In this document: positions 54,601-64,000 of the stretch, piece by piece
Numbering within the stretch: position 1 is the stretch's first letter
Layout: the number at the start of each line of letters is the position of its first letter
DNA from: Amoebophrya sp. A120
Taxonomy: Eukaryota > Sar > Dinophyceae > Syndiniales > Amoebophryaceae
Length of the DNA: 64,000 bases
Assembly: GCA_905178155.1 (NCBI GenBank)
Contig: CAJINV010000004.1
Span: forward strand, 9,158,300-9,222,299
Reading direction: 5' to 3'
The notes under the pieces: model-generated
The model's database searches: none
Seen by the model: only the letters and a program-made list of their open reading frames with translations
What the model was told of the DNA's origin: nothing
Made by a program: the position numbers and the translations under genes

Positions 54601-57600
54601 GCACGACTTCATCCTGGGCACCGTATCTGAGCAGCCAGTATGGCGCTCTCAAAGAACGTTTACATGGATCGCAGCTGGTGCGTAATTTTCTGATGCAAAA
54701 AGAACTGCGCGTACGAGCAGAAGAGGGGCGGCAGCTTGTGTGTCTTGTTTCACTACGATGCATAGTAACAGACGCGCAAGCTTTTATCGGCATCATTCAT
54801 TGCATGATTTGGGACAGATTGTACTATCGCTATTGAGCGCCTCGGCCTCCGTATCTTCATTATAAATATAGCTTGATGTTGTTGGTGCGGACGAGTGAAT
54901 GATGTGATACTGATTAGTCGCTCATCTGCGGGGCAAGTCATAATCATATTACCATTATGATGTTAAAGAGGTGAGCCGGCTGCCATCTTTTTCCAATGTT
55001 AAAGGGGGGAATGGAGGTGCCCCGGCTGCCATCTTTTTCCAATGTTAAAAGGGGGAATGGAGGTTCCCCGGCTGCCATCTTTTTCCAATGTTAAAAGGGG
55101 GAATGGAGGTGCTCCGGACATGGTCCGCCCACCGCGCTTTTTTCCAGTGTTAAGAGGGGGAATGGAGGTGCCCCGGCTGCCGCCTACCTTTTTCCAATGT
55201 TAAAAGGGGGAATGGAGGTGAGCCGGCCGCCATCTTTTTCCAATGTTAAAAGGGGGAATGGAGGTGAGCCGGCTGCCATCTTTTTCCAATGTTAAAAGGG
55301 GGAATGGAGGTGAGCCGGCTGCCATCTTTTTCCAATGTTCAAAGGGGGGACGGAGGTGACCCGTCCGCCATCTTTTTCCAATGTTAAAAGGGGGAATGGA
55401 GATGAGCCGGCTGCCATCTTTTTCCAATGTTAAAAGGGGGAATGGAGGTGAGCCGGCTGCCATCTTTTTCCAATGTTAAAAGGGGGAATGGAGGTGAGCC
55501 GGCTGCCATCTTTTTCCAATGTTCAAAGGGGGGACGGAGGTGACCCGTCCGCCATCTTTTTCCAATGTTAAAAGGGGGAATGGAGATGAGCCGGCTGCCA
55601 TCTTTTTCCAATGTTAAAAGGGGGAATGGAGGCGATCCGGCTGCCATCTTTTTCCAATGTTCAAAGGGGGGACGGAGGTGACCCGTCCGCCATCTTTTCC
55701 CTCCCAATGTTAAAAAGGGGGAACGGAGGTGAGCCGGCTGCCATCTTTTTCCAATGTTAAAAGGGGGAATGGAGGCGATCCGGCTGCCGTCGCATCTTTT
55801 TCCAATGTCAAAAGGGGGAATGGAGATGCCCCGGCTGCCATCTTTTTCCAATGTTAAAAGGGGGAATGGAGGTGAGCCGGCTGCCATCAACGCCCGTCGG
55901 TTTTGTCTCCTCCTTTATATCAACGCCCGTCGGTTCTGACTCAGGTGGGGCATCCCCCTCGTCAAAGGGTTCATCCTGATCGGCCATCTTCCGAGATTTT
56001 TCGCAAAGTCCGTCGGATCCGTCTCCTTTTATATCCGCGCCCGTCGGCTTTGTCTCCTCTTTTATATCGGCGCCCTTCGGTTCCTTCCGACCCAGATGGG
56101 CCATCTCCCTCCTCAGAGGGTTCATCCTGATCGCCCGCCTTCCGGGATTTTTGACAAAGTCCGTCGGATCCTTCACGAGCCCCATTCTGCTGCCGAGATT
56201 TTTGACAAGCGCCGGCGGTGTCTCCTGCTTTATATCAACACCCGCCGGCCCGACCCATGTGGGGTGGGCCACGCCATCCCCCTCCTCAAAGTAAGGGCTC
56301 ATCCTGATCGGCCACCGCGGGTCCACCATGTTCGACCACCCCAAGAGGGGGAGGGGGGGGGGAAANNNNNNNNNNNNNNNNNNNNNNNNNNNNNNNNNNN
56401 NNNNNNNNNNNNNNNNNNNNNNNNNNNNNNNNNNNNNNNNNNNNNNNNNNNNNNNNNNNNNNNNNNNNNNNNNNNNNNNNNNNNNNNNNNNNNNNNNNNN
56501 NNNNNNNNNNNNNNNNNNNNNNNNNNNNNNNNNNNNNNNNNNNNNNNNNNNNNNNNNNNNNNNNNNNNNNNNNNNNNNNNNNNNNNNNNNNNNNNNNNNN
56601 NNNNNNNNNNNNNNNNNNNNNNNNNNNNNNNNNNNNNNNNNNNNNNNNNNNNNNNNNNNNNNNNNNNNNNNNNNNNNNNNNNNNNNNNNNNNNNNNNNNN
56701 NNNNNNNNNNNNNNNNNNNNNNNNNNNNNNNNNNNNNNNNNNNNNNNNNNNNNNNNNNNNNNNNNNNNNNNNNNNNNNNNNNNNNNNNNNNNNNNNNNNN
56801 NNNNNNNNNNNNNNNNNNNNNNNNNNNNNNNNNNNNNNNTTTGGATTCCAAAAAAATCTGTATTGCATGAGCAGCAAAGGGAGTGTAATTTTTGCTACGC
56901 GGAGAGGGCATTTGTCATGCGGAATAGGCATCGCGAGGCCCTCCAAAAATCTGTGATGCTAGGGCATGCATCACTGACATCATGGCCCAGGTAAAACATG
57001 CATGACAAGTCTAAGAATCTTCCAGACCCAGACATTTTTACACTTGATATAGCGTATGACGATCCGGACTTCACTCTCCGCACCGAAGATGGACCGAATA
57101 ACCAACATCTAGCGGAACTCAAGAATCCGGACAAGCAAGAGGCGCTGCTGAGGGCATTGAAGTTACAGTTCCCTGACAACGCGGCTATACAGGACTTGCA
57201 AAACGGAGCGGGTAATCTCGGAAAGGTGGACGACCAGGCTGGGTTCGACTGGAAGGAAGTGGACGTGCATCAGCTCAAACACGACTTCAAGCATGAGTTC
57301 GCGAATGTGCTGGACAGGAACGCTGACGGGCAATTAACCTGGACCGAGATGTGCATCACGGGCAAGCGCCACAGTGGCTTTGGAGCCGCGGCCTGCGACG
57401 ACGACCAGATATCCTGGTCCGAGTGGCCGCTGTCGGACGAAAGTTGGCACCAGATGACCACTGCATCATCGGGGACGACCGGAGGTGCATCGACTCACGC
57501 CGTCCTGACGAAGGCACAATTCGACAACCTAGAACTGGCCACCCACGACCTCGTGAACCACGACGAGCAAGAGACCACACCCCCAGGGGAGTTGAAGATG

Positions 57601-60600
57601 ACGGGGATCGCGAGCGAGCAGGACTGGATGAGGGATGATTATGTTGACCCAGCAGCTCACTCGGGCAAAAATCCTGTTCCACATGAGATGCGAACGTTCC
57701 TCGACAAGATGACGGAGACAGGTCGGTCGACACACCATCGCGGCCTCAACGGCGTGGAAACGAAGGCCGTGATCGCCTCGCTCGTCGAGCAGGACCCCAG
57801 CTTGGTGGACAAGTGGAACCAAGGCTCTCACCCAGTGAACGTGCTGAGAGACAGCAACCTGAGGCTGACGGACGACATGGTGAGCAAGATCGATTGGAGC
57901 AGAATCAGCTTCGATGAGACCAGCAACTTTTACGACGACGTGCAACGCGCCGAACCGCTGCCCGTCGCGGAGGAAACGGACTTGATTAATGACTTGAAGT
58001 TAATGATCGGCGGGGCTCAACAACATGGCATTTTCAATGGTGTCCAAGATACCCTGTTCACTCCACAGACCAATTTGCGGGTGGATGGAAATGGTCGTCT
58101 CCCGGCCGACATGATTGACGAGAATCATGTGCAGGCCTGGAAGACCCTTCTGCGGAACATTGAGAACGTCCCAGGCAACCCGACCTTTCCCGGTGACACC
58201 AACAAGGAGGAGTTGATTGCCCGCGTCGACCACTTGATAAAAGCCCACGCGCCCCTGGACGCGAACGGGGGCGGGTACGCAAACCACTGGCTGGCCGCGT
58301 TGCTGGACGACAACCTCGGTCGCGTCTCGAAGAGCGAGCTGGAAATGCTTGGCGGGTACCAACTGCAAAAATGTCTGGGTCTGGAAGAATGCAAACTTCT
58401 CATGCATGTTTTCCACACCCCTTGTGGTTTGGAATGCAGGACCTAGCATGACAGAGTCTGTGAGGTCTCTGCCATGCCTATCCTGCATGAGAAACTCCCT
58501 CCCAACTCGGTCGAAAGAGGACCGCTCTTGGCAGTCATGCAACACAGATTTTTGCATGATTTGGTTTTAGCATGACAGGTTCCAATCTTCCAGACCCAGA
58601 CATTTTTGCAATTCGTAGCGGGGCGGACCACACCATACGTCCCGAGGACTGGCTATGGATCTGTCAGAGTTGAAATCGACAAAGTTGAAATAATTTGCCA
58701 TGCATAAATTGCCTGGCATGAAGTGCCTCTGTTGCAGGGGTGGCAAGTGAGGCCGACTGTCAGCCTGCTTGCGGTCTGCGATAGAGCTGCTACAGTAGCA
58801 TGACAAAAGGCGTCTCCCTTACCCAAACAGCATGACAAACTGGATTTCGGTTTCACCCAAATTTGTCATGCGCCACTTGGAAGCTGTGTTACAACTGGCA
58901 TCCGTTTTATGCATCACAAATCATTTCAACTTTGTCGATTTCAAACCTGACGCTTCCATACTGGCACGGGCCGCAGAAGGTGTGGACCCAGCTCCTGGAC
59001 ACTATGGATACGAACGAGGACGGGATTCTGGATAAAGTTGAAATCGACGGCTATTTCGCAGCGACCCCGAGTGGCGGAAATACAAATAACGCCATCGAGA
59101 TCGATACCCCGGCCCCTCCCCTGGTCTATCTGGAGGACCTCGCGGGGCCCAACGCACCACAGAGCGGGCTGGCGCCGGCCGCGTTGCAGGGCGTGGCGTC
59201 GCCGCAGGGTACAGAGGACTGGATGAAAAGCCCCGCGGTGCCGGTGCCACTCCAGGACATTCTGGCGAACACGCGGTCCATGAATGTGATTGAGCCGGGG
59301 GAAAAACCGCACCCGTCGTTCACGCCCTTCGAAGAGCGGGCCGCCATCCACGCGCTCGAGTACCAGCTGCACGCTGCTGCTGCAGCGTATGGGGTTTTCC
59401 AACGTTACATTCTCAGCTGTTGCATGAAATTGTAATGCAAGAGCAGCAATATGGAAAGCAAAGGGGCAAGCTTGCGAGTCTCGCATCACAAATTTGCAAC
59501 AGAGTTAGATGCTGTTTAGCCCTTCGAGAATTTGTCATGCGAAGCACCTTAATCTTCTGGCGAGTTATGGGAATTTTGCATGACAAATCATGTAACAGTT
59601 GAGAATGTAACAGTTGAGAACGCCATACAGCGTCGCCGTCGCCGCTCGTCGCTGGCGTAACTGAGGACAACAAAGCATCGCTGAGGAGAATTGACCTCGG
59701 CGACCAGTTGAACCAGGACGACATCACGAAGATCAACACCCTGTTGCACGTATCGATTGCAAATATGTCTGGGTCTGGAAGACTGCAACTTGTGATGCTG
59801 CATCTGGATTCTAAAAAAACTGTGACTTTCTTTGTTGCAATTGCATGAGCAGCAATGGGAATGTAATTCTTGCTACGCCGCTGAGAGGGCATTTGTCATG
59901 CGGATCAGGCATCAAGAAGCCCTCTAATAAAAATCTGTGATGCCAGGGCATGCATCACAGACAGTATGGCTCACGCAAAACGTGCATGACAAGTCTCAGC
60001 ACCTTCCAGACCCAGACACATCTGCATTCGATAGCACGTCGACCATACCGACCAGCTGCCGCCGAAGAGCACAAGTACAATTACCGGGGAGGAGCAGACT
60101 GCGGCGCTGGAAGACATGAACGCAAAATGGACCGCTGCCCTCAATCCGACCACAGCCGGATATGGCGTTCTCAAATGTTACATTCTCAACTGTTACATGA
60201 ATTTGTAATGCAAGACTGGCAAAAGTGAAAGGAGGAGGATTGCGCCTTTTGCATTACAGATTTGGCGCAGATTTAGATGCTGCTTAGCCCTTCGGAGATC
60301 TGTCATGCGAAACAGCTTAATTGTGGCGATCTTGCTGGTAAATTTGCATGACAAATCATGTAACAGTTGAGAATGTAACGTTTGAGAGTCTCATACCGGA
60401 TCCAACTCCTTCGCGAAAGAGTACGGGTTGCAGTGGACGTATGGGTGTGTCAGGATTGAAATCGTCAAAGTTGAAATAATTTTAGAAAGTAAAATTGGTA
60501 ATGAATAAAATGCATGCCGCGACGAGGTACGTGTGTTGCAGAGCAGGAAAGTGAGGCCAATTGTAAGCCTGTAGTTTGGGGTTAGTGTTAGAGCTCGGGC

Positions 60601-61724
60601 TGCTAAAGTAGCATGACAAAATCACTCTTCTTTGCCTAAACAGCATGAGAAACTGGATTTAGGGATCAACTCACCCGAAACACAATGCCATCCCGTAGTA
60701 GCACAGTCTGTTTATGTCATGCGCCACTTGGAAACTGGGTTCCAACTGGCGTCCATTTTATGCATGACAAATCATTTGACCTTTGTCGCTTTCGATCCTG
60801 ACAGCTCCATAGGATGGGCGCGGTGTTGGATGCGACCGCCCCCTTCGACGGCAACCCGCCCGAGGAGCCACCGCCGGCGGGCAGCATTGACTGGGAACAC
60901 GGACTGAAGTATGAAGTGCAAAAGTATCGTACTCGTATAAATGCATTCCAAATTTCCTCCGCGTGAGAAATGAAATTGGTAATGCGGATATAAGAAAAAA
61001 ATTTGCAATGCAAGAGTTGCATTTATACGAGTACGATACTTTTGCAGTGGATATGAAGTACCTCGCGGGCGAGGACGGGAAGGTGGGCCGCGGCGACTGG
61101 CAGGGGAGTGATGCGGACTGGGACAAGCTGCTCGACCAGGTCGACGATGATCCTCGTGACGGTTACATCACGAAAAAAGAAATGGAACCTGACACGGTTC
61201 CCCTCCTGGACCCGGACGATGAAGGGCACTTTATCACGGACGATCACGATAGCAACCCCGCAGAGGATTCAGATGGCCGCGGGGAATGGGAGGACGAGCA
61301 TACTACAACAACAACGACGACACAGCAACCTTTTCCAATCGAGGTGGTGGCGGGTGGAGGCGGCGGAGTCGTCCTGGTGGGTGGCGGCGCACTCTGGCTC
61401 GGCGGCCGCGGCACGAAGCGGCGTAACCCGCCGGGACGAGGACCACCACGGCGGGATGAAAAACACGATGAAAGCGACGCGGAGGACGACAAAAATGATC
61501 GACCAGACCTCGTCCCGGAAGACCGACCCCCACCACAGCGTCCAGACCCGGTAGTTCCGAGCGACAGCATCACCGACGTCGATGTGTTGCAGCGGCAGAT
61601 CCACGAACTGACGCAGCTGCAGGCACAGCGACCCGTCTCGACGGAAACAAATGTGGAAATCGCTGTCGACAAGAAAAAGAAGCTATCCAGTGTAAATAAA
61701 GTAGTATTGGTATCACAGGGGTAA
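51674..61724 (+). CDS. Multi-EF-hand single-pass membrane protein, at least 14 exons
   Basis: Exons 51674-52219, 52409-52448, 52766-53107, 53491?-53767, 54151-54288, 54472-54638, (missing part in or near the gap), 57055-58356, 58623-58653, 58966-59387, 59633-59750, 60039-60160, 60401-60439, 60817-60909 and 61059-61724. All resolved junctions are introners that restore frame. Canonical EF-hand loops: DRNADGQLTWTE (about 57314), DTNEDGILDKVE (about 59005) and DDPRDGYITKKE (about 61148), with degenerate ones such as FDDTDGKFHWNDVD (about 54210). Near the end is a glycine-rich hydrophobic segment (GGGGGVVLVGGGALWLGG) followed by a basic, then acidic tail, suggesting a type I membrane protein with a calcium-binding outer part. 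The start is uncertain: MFMFLFGLCS is a weak signal peptide, and this gene could instead continue the previous one. The junction 53107/53491 is a best guess in frame. Confidence 0.7.
51893..51973 (+). repeat. Short coding tandem repeat
   Basis: AGAAATAAACGTGTTGAACA followed by CGAACAAAA occurs twice, at about 51893 and 51945, encoding ARNKRVEHEQK twice in the first exon of the EF-hand gene. Confidence 0.85.
52220..52403. mobile_element. Introner, family A (diverged)
   Basis: TATGGATTGCAAAAGTATAA and complementary 3' end. Perfect TSD CCTGC. Removal joins HEAC to VLMAL. Confidence 0.88.
52449..52760. mobile_element. Introner, family B (diverged)
   Basis: TGCAAATATGTTTGGGTCGG with a degenerate complementary end; 3' terminus is ATT instead of ATA. 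Perfect TSD GCTGA. Removal joins PDLL to TSWDD. Confidence 0.82.
53108..53490. mobile_element. Probable introner, ends unresolved
   Basis: Begins TATGAAAGCGG, which would end the frame at once if retained. A 3' end near GTGATAG (53485) would join LLVPG to MKEFL in frame with a poor TSD (GGGAA/AGGCA). TIR similarity is weak. Confidence 0.4.
53768..54145. mobile_element. Introner, family E (diverged)
   Basis: TATTTTATGGGAAAATCCCC and a complementary end (GGATTTTTCATCTTCATA). Perfect TSD ATCGA. Removal joins PNGI to EKLEL. Confidence 0.85.
54289..54466. mobile_element. Introner, singleton family
   Basis: Ends TATTCCAGAGAAAAGTTG and complement of TATCAAAGAGAAAAAGATG. Perfect TSD ATGCC. Removal joins YHAM to PEQYQ. 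Confidence 0.85.
54639..54700. mobile_element. Left end of a family F introner
   Basis: TATGGCGCTCTCAAAGAACG matches the left end of the family F copies at 59388 and 60161. No matching right end is seen before the gap, so its extent is unknown. Confidence 0.65.
54968..55890. repeat. 46-bp tandem array, about 20 units
   Basis: Unit CCGGCTGCCATCTTTTTCCA-ATGTTAAAAGGGGG-AATGGAGGTGAG, with minor variants (GTTCAAAGGGGGGACGG) that alternate in a higher-order pattern. It lies inside an intron of the EF-hand gene, just before the assembly gap. Confidence 0.95.
55890..56365. repeat. Degenerate repeat before the gap
   Basis: Repeats of CGCCCGTCGG-TTTTGTCTCC with TTTATATC, and of CATCCTGATCGGCC, spaced irregularly. 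Ends in a G homopolymer run at the gap edge. Confidence 0.8.
56366..56839. other. Assembly gap (474 N)
   Basis: Run of N. It follows the 46-bp array and a long G run, so it is probably a repeat-collapse gap; the stated size may not be real. At least one exon of the EF-hand gene may be missing here, because exon phases on the two sides do not match. Confidence 0.98.
56840..57049. mobile_element. Right part of a family B introner, left end in the gap
   Basis: Ends TCCAGACCCAGACATTTTTA-CACTTGATA; interior matches other family B copies (for example 13250-13480). Right TSD copy would be TAGCG (57050-57054). Confidence 0.85.
58357..58617. mobile_element. Introner, family B
   Basis: TACCAACTGCAAAAATGTCT and complementary end. 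Perfect TSD GCGGG. Removal joins MLGG to ADHTI. Confidence 0.9.
58654..58960. mobile_element. Introner, family D
   Basis: TATGGATCTGTCAGAGTTGA and complementary end. Perfect TSD CTGGC. Removal joins PEDW to HGPQK. The exon between this and the previous introner is 31 nt. Confidence 0.9.
59388..59627. mobile_element. Introner, family F
   Basis: TATGGGGTTTTCCAACGTTA and complementary end with a repeated AACAGTTGAGAA. Perfect TSD CAGCG. Removal joins AAAA to SPSPL. Confidence 0.9.
59751..60033. mobile_element. Introner, family B
   Basis: TGCAAATATGTCTGGGTCTG and complementary end. Perfect TSD GCACG. Removal joins TLLH to VDHTD. Confidence 0.9.
60161..60395. mobile_element. Introner, family F
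   Basis: TATGGCGTTCTCAAATGTTA and complementary end. Perfect TSD CCGGA. Removal joins TTAG to SNSFA. Confidence 0.9.
60440..60811. mobile_element. Introner, family D
   Basis: TATGGGTGTGTCAGGATTGA and complementary end. TSD GGACG/GGATG (4 of 5). Removal joins LQWT to GAVLD. The preceding exon is 39 nt. Confidence 0.88.
60910..61053. mobile_element. Introner, family A
   Basis: TATGAAGTGCAAAAGTATCG and complementary end. Perfect TSD TGAAG. Removal joins HGLK to YLAGE. Confidence 0.92.
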
Positions 61725-62812
61725 ATGAATCACATTACAAATGAATCACCATACGGAAAAAAAAAATTTTCCAAGTACCGCAGTGCATGGCCCGGCTCGC
61801 ACGCATAAGGAAGCGCCCAATATATACAACCAAATAACCTGAGACACAGCGACGCTCCTCAGGAAGGTCGCGCCTTTCTCGATAAGGTTTGCGCTATTTG
61901 GTTGGTGGCTACGGGGGACGAACGCAATGGCCATGAGTGGACGCTGGGGCCATCGCGCCTGAATAGCTTGCAAACAACTCGGGGGAAGCATTCGCAAACC
62001 AAAATACCAAGCACAAGCCCATTGCTAAAGATAGGAAAAGCGACACCATAAAAATGAAGTGATTACACCTCCATACCGTCGGGCGTAGCGTCCCGAGGGT
62101 GTCGGATTTTCTGAAAAAAGCTCAATTTTTGCCAAAAGTTCATCTTTTTCGAAGCAAAAAAAGAGGTGTAATCACCTTGCGTTTTGTAGCTATCAATTAG
62201 CCCTATGATTCATTTGACTCCTCCCGCTTAGTATCTGCTTGAATCACCCCTGCAAAAAGCCGCGATTTTTGGCATCAAATTGATGCCCGAAGCACGTCTT
62301 TTTCGCGTCAAATCACCCTAGCAGATATCAAGTGGGTTTGGCTTTTTTTTCGTCTGAAACAGGCTGCACATCTCAAGTGATTACACCTCCACTGTTCCAC
62401 TTCTGCCACTTGGTAACAGTAGAGTAGGGCAAAAGTAAGAATGCGAATAGTGCGCCAGTAGCACCATGCGGGGTAGCATTATGCGCCACGGTATGATGCT
62501 TTGGGGCTGGTCTTGGGGTATCTTCTATGGCATCTTCTGCGCACTACATCTCGCAGCCTTCTCCTTACCAAAATGCGACGCCTGGGGCTTTTGGTCGCAG
62601 CCTTCTCAAGCATTCGCCCACTGCAATCTACCGACCAGCTGTGTCTGGCGCGGGGAAAAAAGCTGCAGGCGCTACGGCAGTTGGGGACGCTCCGAATTTT
62701 TTTTTTTTTCGACCCTATGACTCTTTTGAAAGTGATTCACTTGCTCCTTTGATAATTGGCGTCGTAAGTCATTATACTTCCTGATTTTCCTACTTCCTTG
62801 CATCAACACGGC
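61725..62812. other. Intergenic with a small inverted repeat
   Basis: About 1.1 kb. AAGTGATTACACCTCC occurs at about 62057 and 62375, with its complement at 62164. A possible signal-peptide frame starts at ATG 62573 (MRRLGLLVAAFSS) but is unsupported otherwise. Confidence 0.5.
62056..62181. repeat. Small foldback (MITE-like) unit
   Basis: AAGTGATTACACCTC at the left faces GAGGTGTAATCACCTT at the right across about 125 bp. A third, solitary end lies near 62375. Confidence 0.6.
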
Positions 62813-63770
62813 ATGGCGAGTGAGTCGCTTGCCGAAGCTGTATGTGCTGGATCTATCAGCGTATACTGATTCCGTTTTGCCTATGCTTTTTTAAAAAAGT
62901 TGTCATGCGAAAATGTATAGTAGTACGGTACGGCTACGGTTACGGAAATGATACTAAAAGTACCTTGATATTTGCAATGCATAGGAACGTGCTTTGGCTG
63001 ATGATGCGGTGGAGAATGACGGGTATGGCTCGGACAAAAACCGCGGAAGTAAGAAATCTAGGAGCAGGAAGTGGTCGAACAAAAAGAGAAGGAGCAGTAG
63101 AAGTGCCAGCACCTCCACGTCCGCAGCTTTTTTGCAGAAGCTGGAGGAAGCAGTAGAAACACATGCCGAGGAGGAGGTATCGAAAGGAAAAATTCCCCCT
63201 CCCCATATCAAAACGGAATTTCTGATGCTGGATTTGTGTACACAAATCAGGTTTGTGCTGCAGAGAGGCAATGCGGCCAGATCCCCGGGCTAGGTAGGGG
63301 CGTATGAGTCTAGTTGCTCAGCATGGCAAGCGGCTCACTTTTAGGGCCAACAGCATGACAAATCGCTTCCATAATGGGGCGGAAGCTTCTGCCCTTGTCT
63401 TCTTGCAAGACAAATGTGATCTGTGGCCTCAAATCAGCAACGCAAATTTTCGGAAGCATACCTTTTCGATATGGGGAGGGGGGATCTTTCTTTTTGATAG
63501 GAGCAGGAGGAGGAGGGACAGCGACAGCACGACGGCCAGAATTTTGACGAGTCGCGGAGGAGTAGTGACGTGGTTGGAAAAATTCAAATGGTACACGATG
63601 TAGTAGAAGAAGAACAGCGACAAGCGGTGGATGATCTTGTTGATCCGCATCAACAAACAAGAGAAGAGCCATCTGCTGTGGCCGTGGTCCCCCCGTCGAA
63701 TACAAGAACTCTGGTCTTTTCCAATCAAGAGAAGAAAGACCAATTCGCGCACAATCCCACGCCACGGAAA
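62813..63770 (+). CDS. Charged, probably nuclear or cytosolic protein; 3' end beyond window
   Basis: Exons 62813-62840, 62989-63177 and 63505-63770, then a family D introner that runs off the window. The start MASESLAEA is inferred because it is in phase with the next exon across a likely introner. The visible 160 residues contain a basic Ser/Arg/Lys stretch (SKKSRSRKWSNKKRRSSRS), a likely nuclear-localisation type signal, then Glu/Gln-rich sequence. Function unknown. The second and third exons are well supported by the family E introner between them; the first exon is less certain. Confidence 0.55.
62841..62983. mobile_element. Probable introner, family A-like, diverged
   Basis: Left TATGTGCTGG..., right ATATTTGCAATGCATA; internal TACTGATTCCG pairs loosely with the complement of CGGAAATGATACT. 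TSD is poor (AGCTG/GGAAC). Removal joins LAEA to GALAD in frame. Confidence 0.5.
63178..63499. mobile_element. Introner, family E
   Basis: TATCGAAAGGAAAAATTCCC and complementary 3' end. TSD GGAGG/GGAGC (4 of 5). Same 322-bp length as the copy at 49197 and very similar throughout. Removal keeps the Glu-rich frame. Confidence 0.9.
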
Positions 63771-64000
63771 TATGGAGGCACAAACATCAGGCTCTTGGAA
63801 ATCGAAAAAGTTCAAGTTGAAATACTTTTGCAATGCATAAAATCGACACAAACTACACCCCACCGGTTGATGAATGCGGCCAAATTGCAATTATTTCTAA
63901 GCGGCGCATACCGATAGAAAATTAGTGAAGCATCAATACCAATGCAATTTGGCATGCTTTTTGGGGCAAAGAGGACTGCTTTTACCATGCTGCATCGCAG
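63771..64000. mobile_element. Left part of a family D introner, cut by window end
   Basis: TATGGAGGCACAAACATCAG, then GAAATCGAAAAAGTTC and GCAATGCATAAAATCG as in other family D copies. The left flank is GGAAA. Confidence 0.75.

Noticed and set aside
54968-55890. The 46-bp array as a CRISPR array
   Set aside because: There are no unique spacers: the whole unit repeats. The context is eukaryotic intronic DNA.
55808-56956. Long frames on both strands across the gap
   Set aside because: Most of their length is N; the rest is tandem repeat.

Overview
The window looks like nuclear DNA of a dinoflagellate-type alveolate, most likely a syndinean parasite of the Amoebophrya kind. This is inferred from three things: every gene I can support lies on the + strand, coding regions are compact, and genes are packed with introner elements (short inverted-repeat units that sit exactly where introns should be). 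No rRNA, tRNA, CRISPR array or operon-like signal was seen. There is one assembly gap (56366-56839).

Layout, left to right: a 5'-truncated large unknown gene (<2-5527); a membrane-anchored protein with an ankyrin-like tail (5555-7186); an eleven-exon two-helix membrane protein (8456-14397); a small secreted Cys-rich protein (16157-16771); the 3' part of an unknown gene (18691-19786); a coiled-coil protein with Sfi1-like motifs (20893-25182); exosome subunit RRP42 (26346-27724); a zinc alcohol dehydrogenase (28293-30105); a nicotinamide/nicotinate mononucleotide adenylyltransferase (30869-31801); an unknown 227-residue protein (32352-33035); a 1,747-residue coiled-coil protein (34072-39956); a PlsC-type acyltransferase (40930-46140); an unknown membrane protein (46962-51448); a multi-EF-hand membrane protein (51674-61724); and the start of a charged protein (62813 to beyond the window).

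The dominant theme is the introners. About 37 are visible. Nearly all begin with TAT and end with ATA, carry terminal inverted repeats, and are bounded by a 5-bp direct repeat (target-site duplication, TSD). Removing the element plus one TSD copy rejoins the reading frame at almost every site. I sort them by terminal sequence: family A (GCAAAAGTATCGTACTCG), family B (CAAAAATGTCTGGGTCTGGA), family C (one copy, 12875), family D (TGTCAGGATCGAAATC), family E (AAAAATCCCCCCTCCCCATA), family F (TATGGCGTTCTCAAATGTTA), plus several singletons. Four much larger insertions sit in the same kind of position: 9400-10293, 10362-11527, 22570-24425 (a giant palindrome with about 190 bp of identical inverted repeats) and 41847-45404 (3.6 kb, full of GC-rich satellite). 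Ordinary GT-AG introns coexist with them in the same genes.

The genes do not form an obvious pathway. They read as unrelated housekeeping and lineage-specific genes arranged head to tail, as in the one-strand gene arrays of dinoflagellates.
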